A stretch of DNA of 64,000 bases. Source: Arthrobacter oryzae. GTDB taxonomy: Bacteria; Actinomycetota; Actinomycetes; Actinomycetales; Micrococcaceae. The position numbers and the translations under genes were made by a program. Below, piece after piece: positions 13,750-21,893 of the stretch. Positions within the stretch are counted from its first letter, which is position 1. Each line of letters begins with the position of its first letter. The stretch covers positions 2,852,001 through 2,916,000 of the forward strand of contig NZ_CP132204.1 in the NCBI RefSeq assembly GCF_030718995.1, written 5' to 3'. The notes beneath the pieces are model-generated. The model searched no databases. It had not been told where the DNA came from and saw only the letters and a list, made by a program, of their open reading frames with translations.

Positions 13750-14682
13750 ATGGCTGAACGAACCATCGTCATCACCGGGGCAAGTGACGGGATCGGAGCT
13801 TCCGCCGCGCGGACGCTGGCCCTGGCAGGGGAGCGGGTGGTCGTCGTCGGGCGTTCAGGCGGGAAGACGCGGGCGGTCGCGGAGGAGATCGGTGCTGACT
13901 ATTTTGTCAGCGACTTCGCGGACCTGTCGCAGGTGCGGGCGCTTGCCGCGCAGCTGAAGGCGAGGTACCCGCGGATCGACGTCCTGGTGAACAACGCCGG
14001 CGGGATCATGGGCAAACGCGAGCTGACGGTGGACGGCCACGAAAAGACCTTCCAGGTGAACCACCTGGCGCCGTTCCTGCTGACCAACGAGCTGCTGGAC
14101 GTTCTCACGGCCAGCAAGGCGACGGTTATCAACACGTCGAGCGCGGCGAACGCGTTCGGACACGTTGATATCGATGACCTCGATGCTGCCGGCAAGTACT
14201 CCACCAACCGGGCCTATGGCACTGCCAAGCTGGAGAACATCCTGTTCACCACCGAGCTGCACCACCGGTTCAACGCCGCCGGAATTTCCACGGCCGCGTT
14301 TCATCCGGGCGGGGTGGCCACCAACTTCGCGGCAGAGTCGACCAGCTGGTTCCGGTTTGCCTACAAGACGTTCATCAAACGGTTCATGCTCACGCCGGAG
14401 CAAGGGGCAGACACCCTTGTGTGGCTCGCCACCACAGAACCGGGGCGGGACTGGGCCTCCGGCGCGTACTATGCCAAACGGGCGCTGGCCAAGGCCAACA
14501 GGCAGGCCTACGACGCCGGCCTGGCGCGGCAACTGTGGGACCGCAGCGAAGAACTGGTCAGCCCTCGAGGCGAACGCCGTGGATCTCGTCGATGGCATCC
14601 GCTGAGCGCAACAGAGCGATCTCCAACCCGGATTCAGGTTCCGGGTGGGAGAACAGATAACCCTGGAGGGAGTCGCAGTTGA
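13750..14682 (+). CDS. Short-chain dehydrogenase/reductase with extended C-terminus
   Basis: An SDR-fold NAD(P)-dependent oxidoreductase (310 residues) of the retinol-dehydrogenase-like/WW-oxidoreductase-like group. The cofactor motif TGASDGIG, the NNAG motif (VLVNNAGGIMG), the catalytic Ser-Ser (NTSSAAN) and YGTAK (Tyr and Lys) are present. The ATG at 13750 is preceded by AAAGGA with 6-base spacing. The last 40 or so residues after LWDRSEELV are Arg/Ser/Pro-rich, unlike the family, and overlap the convergent GGDEF/EAL gene by 125 bp, suggesting that the ancestral stop was lost. The substrate is unknown. Confidence 0.88.
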   Translation: MAERTIVITGASDGIGASAARTLALAGERVVVVGRSGGKTRAVAEEIGADYFVSDFADLSQVRALAAQLKARYPRIDVLVNNAGGIMGKRELTVDGHEKTFQVNHLAPFLLTNELLDVLTASKATVINTSSAANAFGHVDIDDLDAAGKYSTNRAYGTAKLENILFTTELHHRFNAAGISTAAFHPGGVATNFAAESTSWFRFAYKTFIKRFMLTPEQGADTLVWLATTEPGRDWASGAYYAKRALAKANRQAYDAGLARQLWDRSEELVSPRGERRGSRRWHPLSATERSPTRIQVPGGRTDNPGGSRS

Positions 14683-16702
14683 GGTTGGTCAGGTAGGTTG
14701 CCTGGGCCGCGGTCTCGATTCCCTCTGCAGTCACCGTCAGGCCCAGATTGTGTGCCATGTTGATCATGGAGTTCAGGATGGGCAGCTTCTCTGCTCCGGT
14801 ACGCACCATGGAGACGAAGGAACGGTCGATCTTCACCGCGTCCACGGGGAGTTCCTGCAGCCGCCCCAGTGAGGAGTATCCGGTGCCGAAATCGTCGAGC
14901 GCCACCCGCACGCCAGCGTCGCGGAGCAGGTCGAGTTGCCGGATCACGTGTGCATCCGGATCAAAGAAGACGCTCTCCGTCACTTCGAGCACCAGCTGAC
15001 GCGGATCCGTAGCGCAGGAGGCGGCGAGCCGCAAAACACCCTCGGCGAACGTGCAGTCCTTGAGCTGCACTCCTGAAACGTTGACGGCAACTGACCGCGT
15101 TGCGTCGGCGGCGAGCCACGGGCGCAGCTCGGTGAAACTGTGCCGCATGACCTGCAGGCCAATGGCAGAGATCAGGCCGCTTCGCTCCGCCGTCGGAATG
15201 AACTGTCCGGGCGGCACCATTTCCCCGTCACGCTTCCAACGGGCCAGGGCCTCGAACTGCACCACCTCGCCAAGCTTCGGGGAAATCACCGGCTGGTAGT
15301 GGACCATGATCTGCCCGGCGTCGACAGCGTGCCTGAGGCCGGCCTCCATGTCCGTCCGCTGCACCAGGGCCGTCATCATGTTCGGCTCGAACCGCATGTA
15401 CCGGTTTTTTCCCGCAGCCTTGGCTGCATACATGGCGACGTCCGCCCGGCGCAGCAGTTCGGAGCCCGCCACGGGATCCTGGCCCGCCGAAGCCAGTCCC
15501 AGGCTGAGGCTGGGACGGAGCATGGTGCCGTCGATCCACATCGGCACATTCAGCGATGACACGATGCATTCGGCCACTGCCTCGGGTTGAGGGGAAGCCG
15601 TCAGCAGCACCGCGAATTCATCGCCGCCCAGGCGGGCCACCGTATCGTCGGGACGGACGCAGGACCGCAGCCGGCGTGCCACCTCCGTGAGCATCTCATC
15701 ACCGGCATGATGGCCCAGGATGTCGTTGACTTCCTTGAAATCATCCAGGTCAAGAAGCAGGACGTCGACGCTGGAGTCGAAGTCCCCGCGCAACGCCTCG
15801 GCCAACTGGTCATGGAACAGTTTCCGGTTCGCCAGACCGGTCAGAGGGTCTTGGAACGCCAGGGCCTTCAGCTGTGCCGCCTGCTCGGCAAGATCGGCCA
15901 TGGCCCGTTTCGCCTGGTCCTGGGCTGCCAGGCGCGGGGTGACGTCACGGAAGCTCCAGACCCGGCCCACCACCTTGTCCGCCACTTTCTGGGGGCGCGA
16001 GTATCGTTCGAAGGTCCGGCCGTCGAGGAATTCCAGAATGTCGTTGCTCTCCGCCAGCGGGTTGGCGTAGAGCTCGTGGACCTTGGCCAGGAAGTTTCCG
16101 GGATCTTTCAGCAGACCAAGCACGAAGTCAATCACGGCTTCATCGTCGTGCGTGGTCAGCAACCCGCGCGGAATGCCCCACATGGACACGAACTGCTCGT
16201 TGACACCGGCGATCTGACCGTCCGTACCCACCACGAGGATGCCGTCCGCCGTCGACTCGAGCGTGGCGCTCAGCAGGGATACCGCTTCGCGGAGTCCGTC
16301 CTCGGCTTCTTCCCGCGGGCGGGTGGCGCGGACCGTCACCGTCATGGCCACGTCGGCTCCCAAGCGGAGCAAAGCGCACGCCACCTCGCCGTGGATTTCT
16401 GAGCCGTCGCGCCGGAGGCCGTAGGCCTCAAACGGAGGGTTGTCTGCTGTGTCCCCGTGGCGGCGCATACCGTTGAACAGCCGCTGGAACCCCTCGCGGA
16501 AGCCCTCTGCGAGGATGGTCCGGTGGTCCCGGCCCACCAGTTCCGCGCGGGGATAGCCGAACATCCGCTCCGCTGCGCTGTTCATGAAAGTGATCGTGCC
16601 GGATTCCCCGACGACGAACAGGGCATCAGGCAGCGAATCGATGATGGCCTGGTGATCGGGACCCGCAAGCGCGCCCGGTTCCTGGCTTCCCGGCAGCGCC
16701 AT
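14558..16702 (-). CDS. PAS-GGDEF-EAL cyclic-di-GMP protein
   Basis: A 714-residue cytosolic signalling protein. PAS-type sensor segments occupy about residues 20-120 and 140-255, followed by a GGDEF domain (RLGGDEFAVLL near 358-368) and an EAL domain (FEALARW near 484-490). The GGDEF catalytic motif is intact, so diguanylate cyclase activity is possible. The EAL domain keeps its metal and catalytic residues (EAL, AVNVSG, VLEVTES, DDFGTGYSS, KIDRSF, TAEGIE, QGYLFSHP), so phosphodiesterase activity is also expected. There is no membrane segment or signal peptide. ATG 16702 is chosen; a GTG lies one codon earlier. The 3' end is antisense to the extended SDR tail. Confidence 0.95.
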   Translation of the reverse strand: MALPGSQEPGALAGPDHQAIIDSLPDALFVVGESGTITFMNSAAERMFGYPRAELVGRDHRTILAEGFREGFQRLFNGMRRHGDTADNPPFEAYGLRRDGSEIHGEVACALLRLGADVAMTVTVRATRPREEAEDGLREAVSLLSATLESTADGILVVGTDGQIAGVNEQFVSMWGIPRGLLTTHDDEAVIDFVLGLLKDPGNFLAKVHELYANPLAESNDILEFLDGRTFERYSRPQKVADKVVGRVWSFRDVTPRLAAQDQAKRAMADLAEQAAQLKALAFQDPLTGLANRKLFHDQLAEALRGDFDSSVDVLLLDLDDFKEVNDILGHHAGDEMLTEVARRLRSCVRPDDTVARLGGDEFAVLLTASPQPEAVAECIVSSLNVPMWIDGTMLRPSLSLGLASAGQDPVAGSELLRRADVAMYAAKAAGKNRYMRFEPNMMTALVQRTDMEAGLRHAVDAGQIMVHYQPVISPKLGEVVQFEALARWKRDGEMVPPGQFIPTAERSGLISAIGLQVMRHSFTELRPWLAADATRSVAVNVSGVQLKDCTFAEGVLRLAASCATDPRQLVLEVTESVFFDPDAHVIRQLDLLRDAGVRVALDDFGTGYSSLGRLQELPVDAVKIDRSFVSMVRTGAEKLPILNSMINMAHNLGLTVTAEGIETAAQATYLTNLNCDSLQGYLFSHPEPESGLEIALLRSADAIDEIHGVRLEG

Positions 16703-16907
16703 CACAGCACCCTAGAGACAAAATGAGACCGTACCTGCTTCATGTCATGTCCTCCCCTCCGCACATCATAAAGGCCGCCGGGAAGAAGCGCTTGTCACAT
16801 GGCAACCTTGGGTTGGTTCAGCCGCCCGTCGAGGAGGTCTTCAACGTGGGCCACGCTGAGTTTCTCCTGTTATGCACGCCGTCAGTCGACCCGGCGGTGC
16901 CACCGTA

Positions 16908-17177
16908 TCAATGCGAGTGGAGGCGTCGGCCGCCATGGCGCGTGCGAGGCCGATCCCTTGATTTTCTGACTACATGCGCAAGGCGGCGGATCAGCCCGGC
17001 GCTGTAACGGTGGATACCCACGGCGACTGCCCGTATCCCCAGCGCCAGAAGCTGCACCACGCCGGCTGCCAGCAGCAGCAGAAAGATCGGAATCAGTACG
17101 GGCAACAGGATCAAAAAAACCACGATGAGTGCCGCAACGTAGCCGACGGCGTAACTGACGATTGCCGCCTGTTCCAC
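16908..17177 (-). CDS. Small membrane protein, 89 residues
   Basis: Starting at GTG 17177 with GAGGA upstream, this encodes one long or two adjacent hydrophobic segments (residues about 8-50, YAVGYVAALIVVFLILLPVL and onwards), followed by an Arg/His-rich basic tail. It is probably an inner-membrane protein with a cytoplasmic tail. I do not recognise it. It stands alone between the cyclic-di-GMP protein and ugd. Confidence 0.55.
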   Translation of the reverse strand: MEQAAIVSYAVGYVAALIVVFLILLPVLIPIFLLLLAAGVVQLLALGIRAVAVGIHRYSAGLIRRLAHVVRKSRDRPRTRHGGRRLHSH

Positions 17178-17290
17178 CTGTCCTCGCCCCCAACCTGCCC
17201 GCCGTGCCGGCGCCGGCTAGTGAACACCCCGCGTGCCCGCACGCAGCTTCGTCGTTGCCTGCGGACCCGCGAGCCTCCTTGACAACATAA

Positions 17291-17302
17291 TAAGCATGCT
17301 TA
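17291..17302. promoter_or_regulatory. Palindrome TAAGCATGCTTA downstream of a TTGACA box
   Basis: A perfect 12-bp palindrome lies 6 bp after TTGACA (17279-17284). A related palindrome lies before the catalase gene at 39055-39070. No gene clearly starts just downstream here, so its target is unknown. Confidence 0.3.
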
Positions 17303-17382
17303 CGAGTAGGGTCTAGAGGCAGCGTGAAAATACCTGTCGTCCTCGCCCGCGATTCCCGCAGCTTCCTATCCGAAAAGAACAG

Positions 17383-18753
17383 CTACAGCCCGACGGCGGG
17401 GACGGCCACGGCGCCCGCCCCTGTTCCCAGCCCGCGAACCGTCCAGCCGTCCGCCTGCCACGCGGCGGCGTCCAGTACATTGCGTGCGTCCAGCACCGTC
17501 CGCCGTCGTACCAGCGCACCCGCAACCGCTGGCGACAGCGAGCGGTACTCGTCCCATTCAGTCAGCAGCATCACCAGTTCGGCGCCCTCGAGCGCCCGGT
17601 CCGTGCGCGCCTCGAATCGCAGCTGTGGGTACCGCATCCAGGCGTTGTTGATCGCCTTCGGATCCGTCACGGTCACGTGTGCCCCTGCCGCTGCCAGCTG
17701 CAGGGCGACATCCAGTGCGGGGGAGTCGCGGATGTCATCCGTGTCCGGCTTGAAGGCCGCGCCCAGCACCGTCACCGTCCGGCCGGCAAGATCGCCGCCG
17801 CAGAGTTCGCGGGCGATCCCCACTGTCCGGGACCGCTGGCCGAGGTTGATGCCGTCCACCAGGCCCATCCAGGCGTCCACCGAACCCACACCGAGAGCCG
17901 CCGCCTGCGTCCGGAAGCTGCGGATGTCCTTGGGCAGGCAGCCGCCGCCGAACCCCAGCCCGGCATGCAGGTACCGGCTGCCGATCCGCGGATCCAGCCC
18001 CATGGCCTCGCCCAGTTCAGTGACGTCCGCGCCGGACGCATCGCACAGCTCGGCCATCGCATTGATGAAACTGACCTTCGTGGCTAGGTACGCGTTCGAC
18101 GCCGACTTGATCAGTTCCGCCGTGGCGAAGTTGCACACCAGCCGCGGAATCCCGGCGCGCAGCAGCGGCTCGTAGACGGCGTCCAAGGCCGCGGTCACGC
18201 CGCGGCCGGCTCCAGTTTCAGGATCGAGCGCGGCTGCCTTGCCGCCCGGCACGCCGTAAACCAAACGGTCCGGCACCAGCGAATCCTTGACGGCCGTGCC
18301 CTGCCGCAGGAACTCAGGATTCCAGCCAAGCAGCACATCCGGGCGCCCCGACAGGACGCCATCAAGCATCTCAACGGTCCCCACCGGGACCGTCGATTTA
18401 CCCACGACGGCGGAGTGCCGGCCCAGGTGCGGAAGAAGGCTTTCGGTGGCGGCGAGCAGGTAGCTGAGGTCGGCGCCGTCGGACGTCTTGGACTGCGGGG
18501 TACCCACGCAGAGGAAGTGCACCCGGGCGCCGGCCGCGGCCGCGAAATCCGTGGAGAACGTGAGCCGTCCGTTGGCCTGGCCGTCCTGCAGGAGCTCGTC
18601 CAGGCCGGGTTCAAAGAAGGGCGCCAACCCGCGGCCAAGCTGTTCCACCTTGGCGGCGTCGACGTCGATGCCCACTACGGTGTGGCCCATGGACGCCAGG
18701 GTGGCTGCATGCACGGCACCAAGGTACCCGCAGCCGATCACGGAAATCTTCAC
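17383..18753 (-). CDS. ugd: UDP-glucose 6-dehydrogenase
   Basis: A 456-residue UDP-glucose/GDP-mannose dehydrogenase that should oxidise UDP-glucose to UDP-glucuronate with two NAD+. The NAD-binding motif GCGYLG is at residues 7-12, Lys216 is in ELIKSASN, and the catalytic Cys272 is in GFGGGCLPKD. The C-terminal UDP-binding domain (TVLGAAFKPDTDDIRDSPAL) is intact. It starts at GTG, overlapping the stop of the upstream glycosyltransferase by 4 bases (GTGA), so the two are translationally coupled. It most likely supplies the sugar-acid donor for a glycolipid or polysaccharide made with that enzyme. Confidence 0.95.
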   Translation of the reverse strand: MKISVIGCGYLGAVHAATLASMGHTVVGIDVDAAKVEQLGRGLAPFFEPGLDELLQDGQANGRLTFSTDFAAAAGARVHFLCVGTPQSKTSDGADLSYLLAATESLLPHLGRHSAVVGKSTVPVGTVEMLDGVLSGRPDVLLGWNPEFLRQGTAVKDSLVPDRLVYGVPGGKAAALDPETGAGRGVTAALDAVYEPLLRAGIPRLVCNFATAELIKSASNAYLATKVSFINAMAELCDASGADVTELGEAMGLDPRIGSRYLHAGLGFGGGCLPKDIRSFRTQAAALGVGSVDAWMGLVDGINLGQRSRTVGIARELCGGDLAGRTVTVLGAAFKPDTDDIRDSPALDVALQLAAAGAHVTVTDPKAINNAWMRYPQLRFEARTDRALEGAELVMLLTEWDEYRSLSPAVAGALVRRRTVLDARNVLDAAAWQADGWTVRGLGTGAGAVAVPAVGL

Positions 18754-19907
18754 AGTGTTGCTCCTCTTGTGGTTTCGACGGGATCAACCACCGCATCGCC
18801 GGCGATCACCGCCCGGTAATGGCGCACCAGTTCCGCGCTCAACGCCGGCCACGTCCGCCCCTGCACCGACGCGTGCGCCGCCGCGGCGAACGCGCGGCGC
18901 TTGGCGTCGTCGCCCATCAGGTCCATGACGTGGGCGCGCAGCCCGGCCAGGTCGCCGGGCTTGTACAGCCAGCCCGTCCGCGAATTCTCCACCAGGTCCA
19001 ACGGGCCTCCGCGGCCCGTGGCCACCACGGGCACGCCCGATGCCATGGCCTCCTGGATGGTCTGGCAGAAGGTCTCAAACTCGCCCGGATGCACGAACAG
19101 GTCGAAGGATGCCACCGCCCTGGCCAGTTCCTCACCGCCCAGGAACCCCGCAAACACGGCGTTCGGCAGGGCCTCCTGCAGCACCTCGCGCTGCGGGCCG
19201 TCGCCGACGATCACCAGGCGCGTGCCCGGCACATCGGCCAGTACGGCGAGGTCCTCCACCTGCTTTTCAACGGCCAGCCGGCCCACATAGCCGATGATCC
19301 GCTCGCCGCCGGGCGCCACGGACGCCCGCCACCCGTCGTCGCGCTTTCCCGGCGCAAACCGCGCGGTATCCACACCGCGCCGCCACATGTCCACCCGCAG
19401 AACACCGCGGCCGCGCAACTGGTTCAGCGCGAAAGTGGACGGCACCAGCGTCCGGGAAGCCAGCAGGTGGATGTTTTCCACCCGGTTCCAGGCCCAGTTC
19501 TCCATGAACGGCACCCCGTAGCGCGCCGCGTAGCTGGGGACCTCGGTCTGGTAGATGGCAACCGTGGGAATGCCCAGTTGGTGTGCCGCCTGCACTGCCC
19601 GCCAGCCGAGCACGAACGGGGACGCGAGGTGGACGACGTCCGGTGCGTAATCGGCAAGGATTCTCTTGACCCGGTTCACACCGCCCAACGCCACCCGCAC
19701 ATTCGTGTACCCGGCCAGCGGCACCGACGGAAGCCGGTGCACGAAGGCGCCATGCACCACGTCCAGGACCTCTGTGTCCTGGGTGGACGGGGCGATCACC
19801 ATGACGTCATCGCCCCTCTCCTGCAGATGCTCAAGCACCCGAAGGATGGAGTGCGTAACCCCGTTCATCAGTGGCAGGAATGATTCAGCAACAATTGCGA
19901 TCCTCAC
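18750..19907 (-). CDS. GT4-family glycosyltransferase (MgtA/PimB-like)
   Basis: A 385-residue retaining GT-B glycosyltransferase. The N-terminus RIAIVAESFLPLMNGV is the hallmark of the actinobacterial MgtA/PimB-type alpha-mannosyltransferases that act on glycolipids. The C-terminal donor site has GYVGRLAVEKQ, GDGPQRE and EFETFCQTIQEAMASGVPVV (the E-x7-E region). I chose GTG 19907 because homology begins there and GGAGGGG precedes it, although the spacing is short; the frame continues 70 codons upstream without family-like sequence. The 4-base overlap with ugd suggests a product containing glucuronate. The substrate assignment is inference. Confidence 0.88.
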   Translation of the reverse strand: MRIAIVAESFLPLMNGVTHSILRVLEHLQERGDDVMVIAPSTQDTEVLDVVHGAFVHRLPSVPLAGYTNVRVALGGVNRVKRILADYAPDVVHLASPFVLGWRAVQAAHQLGIPTVAIYQTEVPSYAARYGVPFMENWAWNRVENIHLLASRTLVPSTFALNQLRGRGVLRVDMWRRGVDTARFAPGKRDDGWRASVAPGGERIIGYVGRLAVEKQVEDLAVLADVPGTRLVIVGDGPQREVLQEALPNAVFAGFLGGEELARAVASFDLFVHPGEFETFCQTIQEAMASGVPVVATGRGGPLDLVENSRTGWLYKPGDLAGLRAHVMDLMGDDAKRRAFAAAAHASVQGRTWPALSAELVRHYRAVIAGDAVVDPVETTRGATL

Positions 19908-20082
19908 CCCTCCACGGTGCGGGCGGCGCGTTGCGCCGAGGGGGAGCGGGCATGACGGGCAAGGGAAGGTTGGGTTAACAGCGGGGCTGCCGTGAAGCAC
20001 GACGACGGCGGCGCCCGCAACCGGGGGCAACGCCGCGCGTGGTGCCTGTCGGTCGTGTGGTGAGTGTCGTATCAGAGAGGGC

Positions 20083-20131
20083 CCGGACGCTGCCCCTTGC
20101 CACCCCCAGGGAGGCAAGGGGCAGCATCCGG
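20083..20131 (-). terminator. Long stable hairpin after the repeat-peptide gene
   Basis: Arms of 19 bp with a single G-U type mismatch (left CCGGACGCTGCCCCTTGCC) enclose an 11-base loop. There is no T-run, so it may be a factor-assisted terminator or an mRNA-stabilising structure. It separates the small peptide gene from the glycosyltransferase. Confidence 0.6.
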
Positions 20132-20144
20132 ACCGGCCTGTGAG

Positions 20145-20330
20145 TCAGCCGCGGGCGGGTGAACCCGCGCGGCCCATCGGGTCGGGCCAGTTGCCGATGC
20201 GGGCCTTCATGAGGTCGGGCCACCAGCCGATGCGGGCATTCATCGGGTCGGGCCAGTTGCCGATGCGGGCGTGGCTTGGTGCGGAGCTGACGACTGTGGT
20301 GGTGCTGAAGAGCTGGGTGTTGACGGACAT
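20145..20330 (-). CDS. 61-residue peptide with three 11-residue ARIG[NW]WPD[PL]M repeats
   Basis: A small gene with an excellent ribosome binding site (AGGAGA, 7 bases before ATG 20330). Residues 1-20 (MSVNTQLFSTTTVVSSAPSH) form a Ser/Thr-rich leader-like part. Residues 21-31, 32-42 and 43-53 are near-identical units: ARIGNWPDPMN, ARIGWWPDLMK and ARIGNWPDPMG. A short tail RAGSPARG ends the protein. There is no hydrophobic signal peptide. The layout resembles multicore precursors of ribosomally made, modified peptides, but no known modification enzyme lies beside it. It is 86 bp downstream of, and on the same strand as, the FDPGSSPD secreted protein. I do not recognise a named family. Confidence 0.75.
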   Translation of the reverse strand: MSVNTQLFSTTTVVSSAPSHARIGNWPDPMNARIGWWPDLMKARIGNWPDPMGRAGSPARG

Positions 20331-20416
20331 GACTGTTCTCCTGACTGAGTTTGATTCCGTACGCCGATGGCGTCGGTGGGCCGTGCTCTGCCTGGAAAAG
20401 CGCAGAGGTGACCTGC

Positions 20417-21451
20417 TCAGTCGGGGGAAGACCCCGGATCAAAGGCCGGGCCGGCAGTCAGGACCAGCGCTGCGTCCGGCACCAGGAAGCGCCCGGCGTC
20501 GTGCAGCTGGTTCCAGAAGCTGTCGACGTCGCCTGCTTCGGCTCCGGCGCTGCCTGCTCCTGCCGACGAGGGTCCGGTCTGGTTCTGCAAGCCCGGGAAA
20601 GTGAGCGCCGCTCCAGGTTCGCTTTGTGGTGCGGGGGCTGCGGACATGACGTGGCCGATGGCTGCAGCCAGCGCCCGGACTGCTTGGGTATTTGCCAGGA
20701 ACTCCAGCGGCGAAACCGCGCGGCTGGCCTGCTGTGGAGCAGCTGTGACCTCGGCGGGCAGGGTGCTGTCAGAGAAGAACGGAGCCTCGACGCCCTGGGC
20801 AGCAGACGCCGGTTGGGTGTGAACGCCCGACGACGGCGCTACCGTCGCCGATGGACGCGCGGGGAATGCCTCCTCCGGCGCTTTCACCGGATGCTCCCGG
20901 CTCGGAATCTCCGGCTGCGGAATTGAAGGAACAGGAACGGTCGGAATATTGATTACCGGCAGCCCCGGTGCCAATGAATCCACGACGGACACGACACTGT
21001 CGACCGCGCCGGTCACCGCATCCGTCACGGTTTCAAGGAGCGGCGTGTCCGTGACCGTGTCCGTGACCGTGTCCGTGAGCAGCGGGGCAGCGCCGTCCAC
21101 CGCGCCGGTAACAGCTCCGGCTGTCCCGCCGAGCACGGGGGCATCGGTTACGACATCGACGACGTCAGCGACGGTTGCCGCTGTGCCGGAAACCGGCGGC
21201 ACCACGACGACCGGAACGGGATTGTCCGGGACTGCCGGGTCAGAGATGCTGCCAACTTGCGGGACAGTTTCGTTGACAGTCTTCTGAAGCAGCGAATCAG
21301 TTGCCTGCGCGACTGTGTCCAGTGGGTTCGCTTTGTCAGCCGCGGCGCTCGCGGGCCCGGCGGCCAACACCAGCCACGTGCCGGCCACAAGGGCAGCGAG
21401 CAGGAACGGGCGCAGGGCAGTTTGGCAACGACCGCACAAAGTTGCGCCCAT
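20417..21451 (-). CDS. Secreted Val/Thr/Asp-rich protein with C-terminal FDPGSSPD
   Basis: A 344-residue exported protein. The signal peptide is clear (hydrophobic core FLLAALVAGTWLVLAAG, cleavage near ASAAA). The mature chain is low-complexity: valine-rich segments with repeated TDTVTDTVTD and TDAVTGAVDS, then Pro-rich PVPSIPQPEIP, ending FDPGSSPD. ATG 21451 is preceded by GGGGGG at 8 bases; a longer frame from 21538 would bury the signal peptide. The gene at 44825-45772 has the same architecture, the same leader pattern and the ending FDPGSTPD, so the two are paralogues. No enzyme motif is visible; a wall-associated or matrix role is a guess. Confidence 0.8.
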   Translation of the reverse strand: MGATLCGRCQTALRPFLLAALVAGTWLVLAAGPASAAADKANPLDTVAQATDSLLQKTVNETVPQVGSISDPAVPDNPVPVVVVPPVSGTAATVADVVDVVTDAPVLGGTAGAVTGAVDGAAPLLTDTVTDTVTDTPLLETVTDAVTGAVDSVVSVVDSLAPGLPVINIPTVPVPSIPQPEIPSREHPVKAPEEAFPARPSATVAPSSGVHTQPASAAQGVEAPFFSDSTLPAEVTAAPQQASRAVSPLEFLANTQAVRALAAAIGHVMSAAPAPQSEPGAALTFPGLQNQTGPSSAGAGSAGAEAGDVDSFWNQLHDAGRFLVPDAALVLTAGPAFDPGSSPD

Positions 21452-21638
21452 CCGGATCACCCCCCAGTGGCAATGGAAAATCAGGATACGCCCGCGCACG
21501 CGGACCGTCCAGACCTTCGCGCTTGCCGGGCGGAACACAGACGGGAAGGCGCCCCCCGCTGTCCACGCGGGACAGCGGTCCTGGACCTCCGCAGCCGGAC
21601 CAAGGCGCCGTAATATTGGAATCAGAGGTGCTCCAGAA

Positions 21639-21818
21639 ATGTTCGGGCCAATCGTCGTCGTCCTGATTTTCCTTGCCGTTGTAACCCTGCTGGGGGTGAT
21701 CGGAACGGTAGTAGTGGTGGTGCGCGACGGACGCGGAGCCCTTCCCCGTGAGGCGTCGGACCGGCCGTGGATGGCCGGGAACCTGCCCAGTGTTCCCTAC
21801 TCCGTCTGGCGGTTCTGA
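21639..21818 (+). CDS. Small single-pass membrane protein, 59 residues
   Basis: MFGPIVVVLIFLAVVTLLGV starts an N-terminal transmembrane helix (residues 4-28), followed by an Arg-containing cytoplasmic tail ending VPYSVWRF. ATG 21639 has AGAGGTG upstream. I do not recognise the family. Confidence 0.55.
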   Translation: MFGPIVVVLIFLAVVTLLGVIGTVVVVVRDGRGALPREASDRPWMAGNLPSVPYSVWRF

Positions 21819-21893
21819 TTCCGGTAACGCCCGGCCGTCCGCGCGGGACCGCAGCTCTGTTGCACGCCGCTGCCCCGCTCCTATACTGACGGT

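Noticed and set aside
20140..20604. Plus-strand frame over the peptide repeats (PMRAFIGSGQL-like units)
   Set aside because: It has no ribosome binding site and overlaps the FDPGSSPD gene on the other strand; the minus-strand frame has AGGAGA at ideal spacing.
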